The position numbers and the translations under genes are program-made. A stretch of DNA of 64,000 nt, from the NCBI RefSeq assembly GCF_040115645.1, contig NW_027096015.1, positions 434,001 through 498,000 on the forward strand, given 5' to 3'. How positions within the stretch are numbered: the stretch's first letter is position 1; each line of letters starts with the position of its first letter. Under the pieces are notes generated by a model. It ran no database searches. It was not told the origin of the DNA and worked only from the letters and a program-made list of their open reading frames with translations. Shown here in pieces: positions 26,724-39,745 of this stretch. Origin of the DNA: Euwallacea fornicatus. Lineage: Eukaryota > Arthropoda > Insecta > Coleoptera > Curculionidae.

Positions 26724-28126
26724 GTGACTTTTCACACTTTGAAGCTCTATAACTTCGGTCAATGAGGACCAAATTTCTTAATCAAAGACTCAAATGAACC
26801 ATCTCGACGAGATCTTTAACACGACGTAACACATCATGATTGTATCATCTTGAGTTTCAAAGAAAAATAGTACTTAAAGAGCTCAAACACACAATTTTTG
26901 TGACTTTTCACATGTTGAAGCTCGATAACTTCGGTCAATGAGGACCAAATTTCTTAAACAAAGACTCAAATGAACCATCTCGACGAGACCTTTAACATGA
27001 CGTAACACATCATGATTGTATCATCTTGAGTTTCCACGAAAAATAGTACTTTATGAGCTCAAACATACAAGTTTTGTGACTTTTCACATTTTGAAGCTCG
27101 ATAACTTCGGTCAATGAGGACCAAATTTCTTAATCAAATACTCAAATGAACCATCTCGACGAGATCTTTAACATGACGTAACACATCATGATTGTATCAT
27201 CTTGAGTTTCAAAGAAAAATAGTACTTTATGAGCTCAAACATACAATTTTTGTGACTTTTCACATGTTGAAGCTCGATAACTTCCGTCAATGAGGACCAA
27301 ATTTCTTAATCAAAGACTCAAATGAACCATCTCGACGAGATCTTTAACATGACGTAACACATCATGATTGTATCATCTTGAGTTTCAAAGAAAAATAGTA
27401 CTTTATGAGCTCAAACATACAAGTTTTGTGACTTTTCACACTTTGAAGCTCTATAACTTCGGTCAATGAGGACCAAATTTCTTAATCAAAGACTCAAATG
27501 AACCATCTCGACGAGATCTTTAACACGACGTAACACATCATGATTGTATCATCTTGAGTTTCAAAGAAAAATAGTACTTTATGAGCTCAAACATACAATT
27601 TTTGTGACTTTTCACATGTTGAAGCTCGATAACTTCGGTCAATGAGGACCAAATTTCTTAATCAAATACTCAAATGAACCATCTCGACGAGATCTTTAAC
27701 ATGACGTAACACATCATGATTGTATCATCTTGAGTTTCAAAGAAAAATAGTACTTTATGAGCTCAAACATACAATTTTTGTGACTTTTCACATGTTGAAG
27801 CTCGATAACTTCGGTCAATGAGGACCAAATTTCTTAATCAAAGACTCAAATGAACCATCTCGACGAGATCTTTAACATGACGTAACACATCATGATTGTA
27901 TCATCTTGAGTTTCCACGAAAAATAGTACTTTATGAGCTCAAACATACAAGTTTTGTGACTTTTCACATTTTGAAGCTCGATAACTTCGGTCAATGAGGA
28001 CCAAATTTCTTAATCAAATACTCAAATGAACCATCTCGACGAGATCTTTAACATGACGTAACACATCATGATTGTATCATCTTGAGTTTCAAAGAAAAAT
28101 AGTACTTTATGAGCTCAAACATACAA
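26724..28126 (+). repeat. Block with AAACACACAA mark, second copy
   Basis: Second copy of the eight-monomer block, 19 monomers after the first. A third copy follows with AAACACACAA at 28996, 2111 bp on, which is 12 monomers minus the one-base deletion in monomer 28149. The left junction is a hybrid: ACAATTTTTG followed by CACTTTGAAGCTCTAT, where that ending normally follows ACAAGTTTTG. Private mark: CTTCCGTCAATG near 27282. Confidence 0.82.
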
Positions 28127-28279
28127 GTTTTGTGACTTTTCACACTTTGAAGCTCTATAACTTCGGTCAATGAGGACCAAATTTCTTAATCAAAGACTCA
28201 AATGAACCATCTCGACGAGATCTTTAACATGACGTAACACATCATGATTGTATCATCTTGAGTTTCAAAGAAAATAATA

Positions 28280-31200
28280 CTTTATGAGCTCAAACATACA
28301 AGTTTTGTGACTTTTCACACTTTGAAGCTCTATAACTTCGGTCAATGAGGACCAAATTTCTTAATCAAAGACTCAAATGAACCATCTCGACGAGATCTTT
28401 AACATGACGTAACACATCATGATTGTATCATCTTGAGTTTCAAAGAAAAATAGTACTTTATGAGCTCAAACATACAAGTTTTGTGACTTTTCACATTTTG
28501 AAGCTCGATAACTTCGGTCAATGAGGACCAAATTTCTTAATCAAATACTCAAATGAACCATCTCGACGAGATCTTTAACATGACGTAACACATCATGATT
28601 GTATCATCTTGAGTTTCAAAGAAAAATAGTACTTTATGAGCTCAAACATACAATTTTTGTGACTTTTCACGTGTTGAAGCTCGATAACTTCGGTCAATGA
28701 GGACCAAATTTCTTAATCAAAGACTCAAATGAACCATCTCGACGAGATCTTTAACATGACGTACCACATCATGATTGTATCATCTTGAGTTTCAAAGAAA
28801 AATAGTACTTTATGAGCTCAAACATACAAGTTTTGTGACTTTTCACACTTTGAAGCTCTATAACTTCGGTCAATGAGGACCAAATTTCTTAATCAAAGAC
28901 TCAAATGAACCATCTCGACGAGATCTTTAACACGACGTAACACATCATGATTGTATCATCTTGAGTTTCAAAGAAAAATAGTACTTAAAGAGCTCAAACA
29001 CACAATTTTTGTGACTTTTCACATGTTGAAGCTCGATAACTTCGGTCAATGAGGACCAAATTTCTTAAACAAAGACTCAAATGAACCATCTCGACGAGAT
29101 CTTTAACATGACGTAACACATCATGATTGTATCATCTTGAGTTTCCACGAAAAATAGTACTTTATGAGCTCAAACATACAAGTTTTGTGACTTTTCACAT
29201 TTTGAAGCTCGATAACTTCGGTCAATGAGGACCAAATTTCTTAATCAAATACTCAAATGAACCATCTCGACGAGATCTTTAACATGACGTAACACATCAT
29301 GATTGTATCATCTTGAGTTTCAAAGAAAAATAGTACTTTATGAGCTCAAACATACAATTTTTGTGACTTTTCACATGTTGAAGCTCGATAACTTCGGTCA
29401 ATGAGGACCAAATTTCTTAATCAAAGACTCAAATGAACCATCTCGACGAGATCTTTAACATGACGTAACACATCATGATTGTATCATCTTGAGTTTCAAA
29501 GAAAAATAGTACTTTATGAGCTCAAACATACAAGTTTTGTGACTTTTCACACTTTGAAGCTCTATAACTTCGGTCAATGAGGACCAAATTTCTTAATCAA
29601 AGACTCAAATGAACCATCTCGACGAGATCTTTAACACGACGTAACACATCATGATTGTATCATCTTGAGTTTCAAAGAAAAATAGTACTTTATGAGCTCA
29701 AACATACAATTTTTGTGACTTTTCACATGTTGAAGCTCGATAACTTCGGTCAATGAGGACCAAATTTCTTAATCAAATACTCAAATGAACCATCTCGACG
29801 AGATCTTTAACATGACGTAACACATCATGATTGTATCATCTTGAGTTTCAAAGAAAAATAGTACTTTATGAGCTCAAACATACAATTTTTGTGACTTTTC
29901 ACATGTTGAAGCTCGATAACTTCGGTCAATGAGGACCAAATTTCTTAATCAAATACTCAAATGAACCATCTCGACGAGATCTTTAACATGACGTAACACA
30001 TCATGATTGTATCATCTTGAGTTTCCACGAAAAATAGTACTTTATGAGCTCAAACATACAAGTTTTGTGACTTTTCACATTTTGAAGCTCGATAACTTCG
30101 GTCAATGAGGACCAAATTTCTTAATCAAATACTCAAATGAACCATCTCGACGAGATCTTTAACATGACGTAACACATCATGATTGTATCATCTTGAGTTT
30201 CAAAGAAAAATAGTACTTTATGAGCTCAAACATACAAGTTTTGTGACTTTTCACACTTTGAAGCTCTATAACTTCGGTCAATGAGGACCAAATTTCTTAA
30301 TCAAATACTCAAATGAACCATCTCGACGAGATCTTTAACATGACGTAACACATCATGATTGTATCATCTTGAGTTTCCACGAAAAATAGTACTTTATGAG
30401 CTCAAACATACAAGTTTTGTGACTTTTCACATTTTGAAGCTCGATAACTTCGGTCAATGAGGACCAAATTTCTTAATCAAAGACTCAAATGAACCATCTC
30501 GACGAGATCTTTAACATGACGTAACACATCATGATTGTATCATCTTGAGTTTCCACGAAAAATAGTACTTTATGAGCTCAAACATACAAGTTTTGTGACT
30601 TTTCACATGTTGAAGCTCGATAACTTCGGTCAATGAGGACCAAATTTCTTAATCAAATACTCAAATGAACCATCTCGACGAGACCTTTAACATGACGTAA
30701 TACATCATGATTGTATCATCTTGAGTTTCAAAGAAAAATAGTACTTAAAGAGCTCAAACATACAATTTTTGTGACTTTTCACATGTTGAAGCTCGATAAC
30801 TTCGGTCAATGAGGACCAAATTTCTTAAACAAAGACTCAAATGAACCATCTCGACGAGATCTTTAACATGACGTAACACATCATGATTGTATCATCTTGA
30901 GTTTCAAAGAAAAATAGTACTTTATGAGCTCAAACATACAATTTTTGTGACTTTTCACATGTTGAAGCTCGATAACTTCGGTCAATGAGGACCAAATTTC
31001 TTAATCAAATACTCAAATGAACCATCTCGACGAGATCTTTAACATGACGTAACACATCATGATTGTATCATCTTGAGTTTCAAAGAAAAATAGTACTTTA
31101 TGAGCTCAAACATACAAGTTTTGTGACTTTTCACACTTTGAAGCTCTATAACTTCGGTCAATGAGGACCAAATTTCTTAATCAAAGACTCAAATGAACCA

Positions 31201-32543
31201 TCTCGACGAGATCTTTAACATGACGTAACACATCATGATTGTATCATCTTGAGTTTCAAAGAAAAATAGTACTTTATGAGCTCAAACATACAAGTTTTGT
31301 GACTTTTCACACTTTGAAGCTCTATAACTTCGGTCAATGAGGACCAAATTTCTTAATCAAAGACTCAAATGAACCATCTCGACGAGATCTTTAACATGAC
31401 GTAACACATCATGATTGTATCATCTTGAGTTTCCACGAAAAATAGTACTTTATGAGCTCAAACATACAATTTTTGTGACTTTTCACATGTTGAAGCTCGA
31501 TAACTTCGGTCAATGAGGACCAAATTTCTTAAACAAAGTCTCAAATGAACCATCTCGACGAGATCTTTAACATAATGATAGACATCATGATTGTATCATC
31601 TTGAGTTTCAAAGAAAAATAGTACTTTATGAGCTCAAACATACAATTTTTGTGACTTTTCACATGTTGAAGCTCGATAACTTCGGTCAATGAGGACCAAA
31701 TTTCTTAATCAAAGACTCAAATGAACCATCTCGACGAGATCTTTAACATGACGTAACACATCATGATTGTATCATCTTGAGTTTCCACGAAAAATAGTAC
31801 TTTATGAGCTCAAACATACAAGTTTTGTGACTTTTCACATGTTGAAGCTCGATAACTTCGGTCAATGAGGACCAAATTTCTTAATCAAAGACTCAAATGA
31901 ACCATCTCGACGAGATCTTTAACATGACGTAACACATCATGATTGTATCATCTTGAGTTTCAAAGAAAAATAGTACTTTATGAGCTCAAACATACAAGTT
32001 TTGTGACTTTTCACACTTTGAAGCTCTATAACTTCGGTCAATGAAGACCAAATTAATTAATCAAAGACTCAAATGATCCATCTCGACGAGATCTTTAACA
32101 CGACGTAACACATCATGATTGTATCATCTTGAGTTTCAAAGAAAAATAGTACTTTATGAGCTCAAACATACAAGTTTTGTGACTTTTCACACTTTGAAGC
32201 TCTATAACTTCGGTCAATGAGGACCAAATTTCTTAATCAAAGACTCAAATGAACCATCTCGACGAGATCTTTAACATGACGTAACACATCATGATTGTAT
32301 CATCTTGAGTTTCAAAGAAAAATAGTACTTTATGAGCTCAAACATACAAGTTTTGTGACTTTTCACACTTTGAAGCTCTATAACTTCGGTCAATGAGGAC
32401 CAAATTTCTTAATCAAAGACTCAAATGAACCATCTCGACGAGATCTTTAACATGACGTAACACATCATGATTGTATCATCTTGAGTTTCAAAGAAAAATA
32501 GTACTTTATGAGCTCAAACATACAAGTTTTGTGACTTTTCACA
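28280..32543 (+). repeat. Source or copy of a 4.3-kb segment repeated 65 monomers away
   Basis: About 24 monomers repeated at 39719-43982, offset 11439 bp, which is 65 monomers minus one base (the base lost in monomer 38532 between them). Shared private marks are GACGTACCACATC (28759 and 40198), AAACACACAA (28996 and 40435), CATAATGATAGAC (31571 and 43010), and TTAATTAA (32053 and 43492). A few substitutions separate them, such as CAATGAAGACC near 32040 and CCATGTCGACG near 43166. Confidence 0.86.
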
Positions 32544-32907
32544 TGTTGAAGCTCGATAACTTCGGTCAATGAGGACCAAATTTCTTAATCAAATACTCAA
32601 ATGAACCATCTCGACGAGACCTTTAATATGACGTAATACATCATGATTGTATCATCTTGAGTTTCAAAGAAAAATAGTACTTAAAGAGCTCAAACATACA
32701 ATTTTTGTGACTTTTCACATGTTGAAGCTCGATAACTTCGGTCAATGAGGACCAAATTTCTTAAACAAAGACTCAAATGAACCATCTCGACGAGATCTTT
32801 AACATGACGTAACACATCATGATTGTATCATCTTGAGTTTCAAAGAAAAATAGTACTTTATGAGCTCAAACATACAATTTTTGTGACTTTTCACATGTTG
32901 AAGCTCG
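30268..32907 (+). repeat. 15-mer higher-order repeat, copy 1 (2640 bp)
   Basis: Fifteen monomers repeated at offset 2640 bp. Marker CATAATGATAGAC lies at 31571, 34211 and 36851. This copy differs from copies 2 and 3 between about 31884 and 32103, where it has AATCAAAG, then a TTAATTAA monomer with ATGATCC, instead of AAACAAAG, GATTTTATC and an AATCAAATAC monomer. Elsewhere the line-by-line match is very close. It overlaps the 65-monomer-offset segment. Confidence 0.9.
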
Positions 32908-35547
32908 ATAACTTCGGTCAATGAGGACCAAATTTCTTAATCAAATACTCAAATGAACCATCTCGACGAGATCTTTAACATGACGTAACACATCATGATT
33001 GTATCATCTTGAGTTTCCACGAAAAATAGTACTTTATGAGCTCAAACATACAAGTTTTGTGACTTTTCACATTTTGAAGCTCGATAACTTCGGTCAATGA
33101 GGACCAAATTTCTTAATCAAAGACTCAAATGAACCATCTCGACGAGATCTTTAACATGACGTAACACATCATGATTGTATCATCTTGAGTTTCCACGAAA
33201 AATAGTACTTTATGAGCTCAAACATACAAGTTTTGTGACTTTTCACATGTTGAAGCTCGATAACTTCGGTCAATGAGGACCAAATTTCTTAATCAAATAC
33301 TCAAATGAACCATCTCGACGAGACCTTTAACATGACGTAATACATCATGATTGTATCATCTTGAGTTTCAAAGAAAAATAGTACTTAAAGAGCTCAAACA
33401 TACAATTTTTGTGACTTTTCACATGTTGAAGCTCGATAACTTCGGTCAATGAGGACCAAATTTCTTAAACAAAGACTCAAATGAACCATCTCGACGAGAT
33501 CTTTAACATGACGTAACACATCATGATTGTATCATCTTGAGTTTCAAAGAAAAATAGTACTTTATGAGCTCAAACATACAATTTTTGTGACTTTTCACAT
33601 GTTGAAGCTCGATAACTTCGGTCAATGAGGACCAAATTTCTTAATCAAATACTCAAATGAACCATCTCGACGAGATCTTTAACATGACGTAACACATCAT
33701 GATTGTATCATCTTGAGTTTCAAAGAAAAATAGTACTTTATGAGCTCAAACATACAAGTTTTGTGACTTTTCACACTTTGAAGCTCTATAACTTCGGTCA
33801 ATGAGGACCAAATTTCTTAATCAAAGACTCAAATGAACCATCTCGACGAGATCTTTAACATGACGTAACACATCATGATTGTATCATCTTGAGTTTCAAA
33901 GAAAAATAGTACTTTATGAGCTCAAACATACAAGTTTTGTGACTTTTCACACTTTGAAGCTCTATAACTTCGGTCAATGAGGACCAAATTTCTTAATCAA
34001 AGACTCAAATGAACCATCTCGACGAGATCTTTAACATGACGTAACACATCATGATTGTATCATCTTGAGTTTCCACGAAAAATAGTACTTTATGAGCTCA
34101 AACATACAATTTTTGTGACTTTTCACATGTTGAAGCTCGATAACTTCGGTCAATGAGGACCAAATTTCTTAAACAAAGTCTCAAATGAACCATCTCGACG
34201 AGATCTTTAACATAATGATAGACATCATGATTGTATCATCTTGAGTTTCAAAGAAAAATAGTACTTTATGAGCTCAAACATACAATTTTTGTGACTTTTC
34301 ACATGTTGAAGCTCGATAACTTCGGTCAATGAGGACCAAATTTCTTAATCAAAGACTCAAATGAACCATCTCGACGAGATCTTTAACATGACGTAACACA
34401 TCATGATTGTATCATCTTGAGTTTCCACGAAAAATAGTACTTTATGAGCTCAAACATACAAGTTTTGTGACTTTTCACATGTTGAAGCTCGATAACTTCG
34501 GTCAATGAGGACCAAATTTCTTAAACAAAGACTCAAATGAACCATCTCGACGAGATCTTTAACATGACGTAACACATCATGATTTTATCATCTTGAGTTT
34601 CAAAGAAAAATAGTACTTTATGAGCTCAAACATACAATTTTTGTGACTTTTCACATGTTGAAGCTCGATAACTTCGGTCAATGAGGACCAAATTTCTTAA
34701 TCAAATACTCAAATGAACCATCTCGACGAGATCTTTAACATGACGTAACACATCATGATTGTATCATCTTGAGTTTCAAAGAAAAATAGTACTTTATGAG
34801 CTCAAACATACAAGTTTTGTGACTTTTCACACTTTGAAGCTCTATAACTTCGGTCAATGAGGACCAAATTTCTTAATCAAAGACTCAAATGAACCATCTC
34901 GACGAGATCTTTAACATGACGTAACACATCATGATTGTATCATCTTGAGTTTCAAAGAAAAATAGTACTTTATGAGCTCAAACATACAAGTTTTGTGACT
35001 TTTCACACTTTGAAGCTCTATAACTTCGGTCAATGAGGACCAAATTTCTTAATCAAAGACTCAAATGAACCATCTCGACGAGATCTTTAACATGACGTAA
35101 CACATCATGATTGTATCATCTTGAGTTTCAAAGAAAAATAGTACTTTATGAGCTCAAACATACAAGTTTTGTGACTTTTCACATGTTGAAGCTCGATAAC
35201 TTCGGTCAATGAGGACCAAATTTCTTAATCAAATACTCAAATGAACCATCTCGACGAGACCTTTAATATGACGTAATACATCATGATTGTATCATCTTGA
35301 GTTTCAAAGAAAAATAGTACTTAAAGAGCTCAAACATACAATTTTTGTGACTTTTCACATGTTGAAGCTCGATAACTTCGGTCAATGAGGACCAAATTTC
35401 TTAAACAAAGACTCAAATGAACCATCTCGACGAGATCTTTAACATGACGTAACACATCATGATTGTATCATCTTGAGTTTCAAAGAAAAATAGTACTTTA
35501 TGAGCTCAAACATACAATTTTTGTGACTTTTCACATGTTGAAGCTCG
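32908..35547 (+). repeat. 15-mer higher-order repeat, copy 2 (2640 bp)
   Basis: 2640 is 44 x 60, so copies line up with the printed rows and can be compared directly. I found no difference between rows beginning 33001-35581 and 35641-38221. Marks include GATTTTATCATC near 34582, CTTTAATATGACG near 35261 and GACGTAATACATC. Apparent complete identity over this length implies very recent duplication or ongoing conversion. Confidence 0.92.
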
Positions 35548-38297
35548 ATAACTTCGGTCAATGAGGACCAAATTTCTTAATCAAATACTCAAATGAACCA
35601 TCTCGACGAGATCTTTAACATGACGTAACACATCATGATTGTATCATCTTGAGTTTCCACGAAAAATAGTACTTTATGAGCTCAAACATACAAGTTTTGT
35701 GACTTTTCACATTTTGAAGCTCGATAACTTCGGTCAATGAGGACCAAATTTCTTAATCAAAGACTCAAATGAACCATCTCGACGAGATCTTTAACATGAC
35801 GTAACACATCATGATTGTATCATCTTGAGTTTCCACGAAAAATAGTACTTTATGAGCTCAAACATACAAGTTTTGTGACTTTTCACATGTTGAAGCTCGA
35901 TAACTTCGGTCAATGAGGACCAAATTTCTTAATCAAATACTCAAATGAACCATCTCGACGAGACCTTTAACATGACGTAATACATCATGATTGTATCATC
36001 TTGAGTTTCAAAGAAAAATAGTACTTAAAGAGCTCAAACATACAATTTTTGTGACTTTTCACATGTTGAAGCTCGATAACTTCGGTCAATGAGGACCAAA
36101 TTTCTTAAACAAAGACTCAAATGAACCATCTCGACGAGATCTTTAACATGACGTAACACATCATGATTGTATCATCTTGAGTTTCAAAGAAAAATAGTAC
36201 TTTATGAGCTCAAACATACAATTTTTGTGACTTTTCACATGTTGAAGCTCGATAACTTCGGTCAATGAGGACCAAATTTCTTAATCAAATACTCAAATGA
36301 ACCATCTCGACGAGATCTTTAACATGACGTAACACATCATGATTGTATCATCTTGAGTTTCAAAGAAAAATAGTACTTTATGAGCTCAAACATACAAGTT
36401 TTGTGACTTTTCACACTTTGAAGCTCTATAACTTCGGTCAATGAGGACCAAATTTCTTAATCAAAGACTCAAATGAACCATCTCGACGAGATCTTTAACA
36501 TGACGTAACACATCATGATTGTATCATCTTGAGTTTCAAAGAAAAATAGTACTTTATGAGCTCAAACATACAAGTTTTGTGACTTTTCACACTTTGAAGC
36601 TCTATAACTTCGGTCAATGAGGACCAAATTTCTTAATCAAAGACTCAAATGAACCATCTCGACGAGATCTTTAACATGACGTAACACATCATGATTGTAT
36701 CATCTTGAGTTTCCACGAAAAATAGTACTTTATGAGCTCAAACATACAATTTTTGTGACTTTTCACATGTTGAAGCTCGATAACTTCGGTCAATGAGGAC
36801 CAAATTTCTTAAACAAAGTCTCAAATGAACCATCTCGACGAGATCTTTAACATAATGATAGACATCATGATTGTATCATCTTGAGTTTCAAAGAAAAATA
36901 GTACTTTATGAGCTCAAACATACAATTTTTGTGACTTTTCACATGTTGAAGCTCGATAACTTCGGTCAATGAGGACCAAATTTCTTAATCAAAGACTCAA
37001 ATGAACCATCTCGACGAGATCTTTAACATGACGTAACACATCATGATTGTATCATCTTGAGTTTCCACGAAAAATAGTACTTTATGAGCTCAAACATACA
37101 AGTTTTGTGACTTTTCACATGTTGAAGCTCGATAACTTCGGTCAATGAGGACCAAATTTCTTAAACAAAGACTCAAATGAACCATCTCGACGAGATCTTT
37201 AACATGACGTAACACATCATGATTTTATCATCTTGAGTTTCAAAGAAAAATAGTACTTTATGAGCTCAAACATACAATTTTTGTGACTTTTCACATGTTG
37301 AAGCTCGATAACTTCGGTCAATGAGGACCAAATTTCTTAATCAAATACTCAAATGAACCATCTCGACGAGATCTTTAACATGACGTAACACATCATGATT
37401 GTATCATCTTGAGTTTCAAAGAAAAATAGTACTTTATGAGCTCAAACATACAAGTTTTGTGACTTTTCACACTTTGAAGCTCTATAACTTCGGTCAATGA
37501 GGACCAAATTTCTTAATCAAAGACTCAAATGAACCATCTCGACGAGATCTTTAACATGACGTAACACATCATGATTGTATCATCTTGAGTTTCAAAGAAA
37601 AATAGTACTTTATGAGCTCAAACATACAAGTTTTGTGACTTTTCACACTTTGAAGCTCTATAACTTCGGTCAATGAGGACCAAATTTCTTAATCAAAGAC
37701 TCAAATGAACCATCTCGACGAGATCTTTAACATGACGTAACACATCATGATTGTATCATCTTGAGTTTCAAAGAAAAATAGTACTTTATGAGCTCAAACA
37801 TACAAGTTTTGTGACTTTTCACATGTTGAAGCTCGATAACTTCGGTCAATGAGGACCAAATTTCTTAATCAAATACTCAAATGAACCATCTCGACGAGAC
37901 CTTTAATATGACGTAATACATCATGATTGTATCATCTTGAGTTTCAAAGAAAAATAGTACTTAAAGAGCTCAAACATACAATTTTTGTGACTTTTCACAT
38001 GTTGAAGCTCGATAACTTCGGTCAATGAGGACCAAATTTCTTAAACAAAGACTCAAATGAACCATCTCGACGAGATCTTTAACATGACGTAACACATCAT
38101 GATTGTATCATCTTGAGTTTCAAAGAAAAATAGTACTTTATGAGCTCAAACATACAATTTTTGTGACTTTTCACATGTTGAAGCTCGATAACTTCGGTCA
38201 ATGAGGACCAAATTTCTTAATCAAATACTCAAATGAACCATCTCGACGAGATCTTTAACATGACGTAACACATCATGATTGTATCATCTTGAGTTTC
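35548..38297 (+). repeat. 15-mer higher-order repeat, copy 3 plus partial next unit
   Basis: Third full unit runs to about 38187 and a fourth starts, but register is lost at about 38298. There the expected TTTCCACGAAA is TTTCAAAGAAA. After the break the sequence matches 28.05-29.36 kb at offset 10383 bp, so the series was ended by a jump to a different block. Confidence 0.9.
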
Positions 38298-38432
38298 AAA
38301 GAAAAATAGTACTTTATGAGCTCAAACATACAAGTTTTGTGACTTGTCACACTTTGAAGCTCTATAACTTCGGTCAATGAGGACCAAATTTCTTAATCAA
38401 AGACTCAAATGAACCATCTCGACGAGATCTTT

Positions 38433-39745
38433 AACACGACGTAACACATCATGATTGTATCATCTTGAGTTTCAAAGAAAAATAGTACTTTATGAGCTCA
38501 AACATACAAGTTTTGTGACTTTTCACACTTTGAAGCTCTATAACTTCGGTCAATGAGGACCAAATTTCTTAATCAAAGACTCAAATGAACCATCTCGACG
38601 AGATCTTTAACATGACGTAACACATCATGATTGTATCATCTTGAGTTTCAAAGAAAATAATACTTTATGAGCTCAAACATACAAGTTTTGTGACTTTTCA
38701 CACTTTGAAGCTCTATAACTTCGGTCAATGAGGACCAAATTTCTTAATCAAAGACTCAAATGAACCATCTCGACGAGATCTTTAACATGACGTAACACAT
38801 CATGATTGTATCATCTTGAGTTTCAAAGAAAAATAGTACTTTATGAGCTCAAACATACAAGTTTTGTGACTTTTCACATTTTGAAGCTCGATAACTTCGG
38901 TCAATGAGGACCAAATTTCTTAATCAAATACTCAAATGAACCATCTCGACGAGATCTTTAACATGACGTAACACATCATGATTGTATCATCTTGAGTTTC
39001 AAAGAAAAATAGTACTTTATGAGCTCAAACATACAATTTTTGTGACTTTTCACATGTTGAAGCTCGATAACTTCGGTCAATGAGGACCAAATTTCTTAAT
39101 CAAAGACTCAAATGAACCATCTCGACGAGATCTTTAACATGACGTACCACATCATGATTGTATCATCTTGAGTTTCAAAGAAAAATAGTACTTTATGAGC
39201 TCAAACATACAAGTTTTGTGACTTTTCACACTTTGAAGCTCTATAACTTCGGTCAATGAGGACCAAATTTCTTAATCAAAGACTCAAATGAACCATCTCG
39301 ACGAGATCTTTAACACGACGTAACACATCATGATTGTATCATCTTGAGTTTCAAAGAAAAATAGTACTTAAAGAGCTCAAACACACAATTTTTGTGACTT
39401 TTCACATGTTGAAGCTCGATAACTTCGGTCAATGAGGACCAAATTTCTTAAACAAAGACTCAAATGAACCATCTCGACGAGATCTTTAACATGACGTAAC
39501 ACATCATGATTGTATCATCTTGAGTTTCCACGAAAAATAGTACTTTATGAGCTCAAACATACAAGTTTTGTGACTTTTCACATTTTGAAGCTCGATAACT
39601 TCGGTCAATGAGGACCAAATTTCTTAAACAAATACTCAAATGAACCATCTCGACGAGATCTTTAACATGACGTAACACATCATGATTGTATCATCTTGAG
39701 TTTCAAAGAAAAATAGTACTTTATGAGCTCAAACATACAAGTTTT
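38433..39745 (+). repeat. Partial copy of 28.05-29.36 kb block
   Basis: Offset to the left copy is 10383 bp. Shared marks are the one-base deletion GAAAATAATAC (28270 and 38653), GACGTACCACATC (28759 and 39142) and AAACACACAA (28996 and 39379). The same region is repeated again 1056 bp later (six monomers; AAACACACAA at 40435), making a tandem six-monomer duplication. Near 39624 the hybrid word TTAAACAAATACTC joins a left part from one monomer type to a right part from another. Also found here: GACTTGTCACAC near 38341. Confidence 0.82.

Noticed and set aside
32908..38187. Assembly artefact as the default explanation of identical copies
   Set aside because: It cannot be excluded, but the first unit differs in a coherent patch and the series ends at a defined junction. 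Recent duplication is at least as likely; it is kept as a check in the finding.
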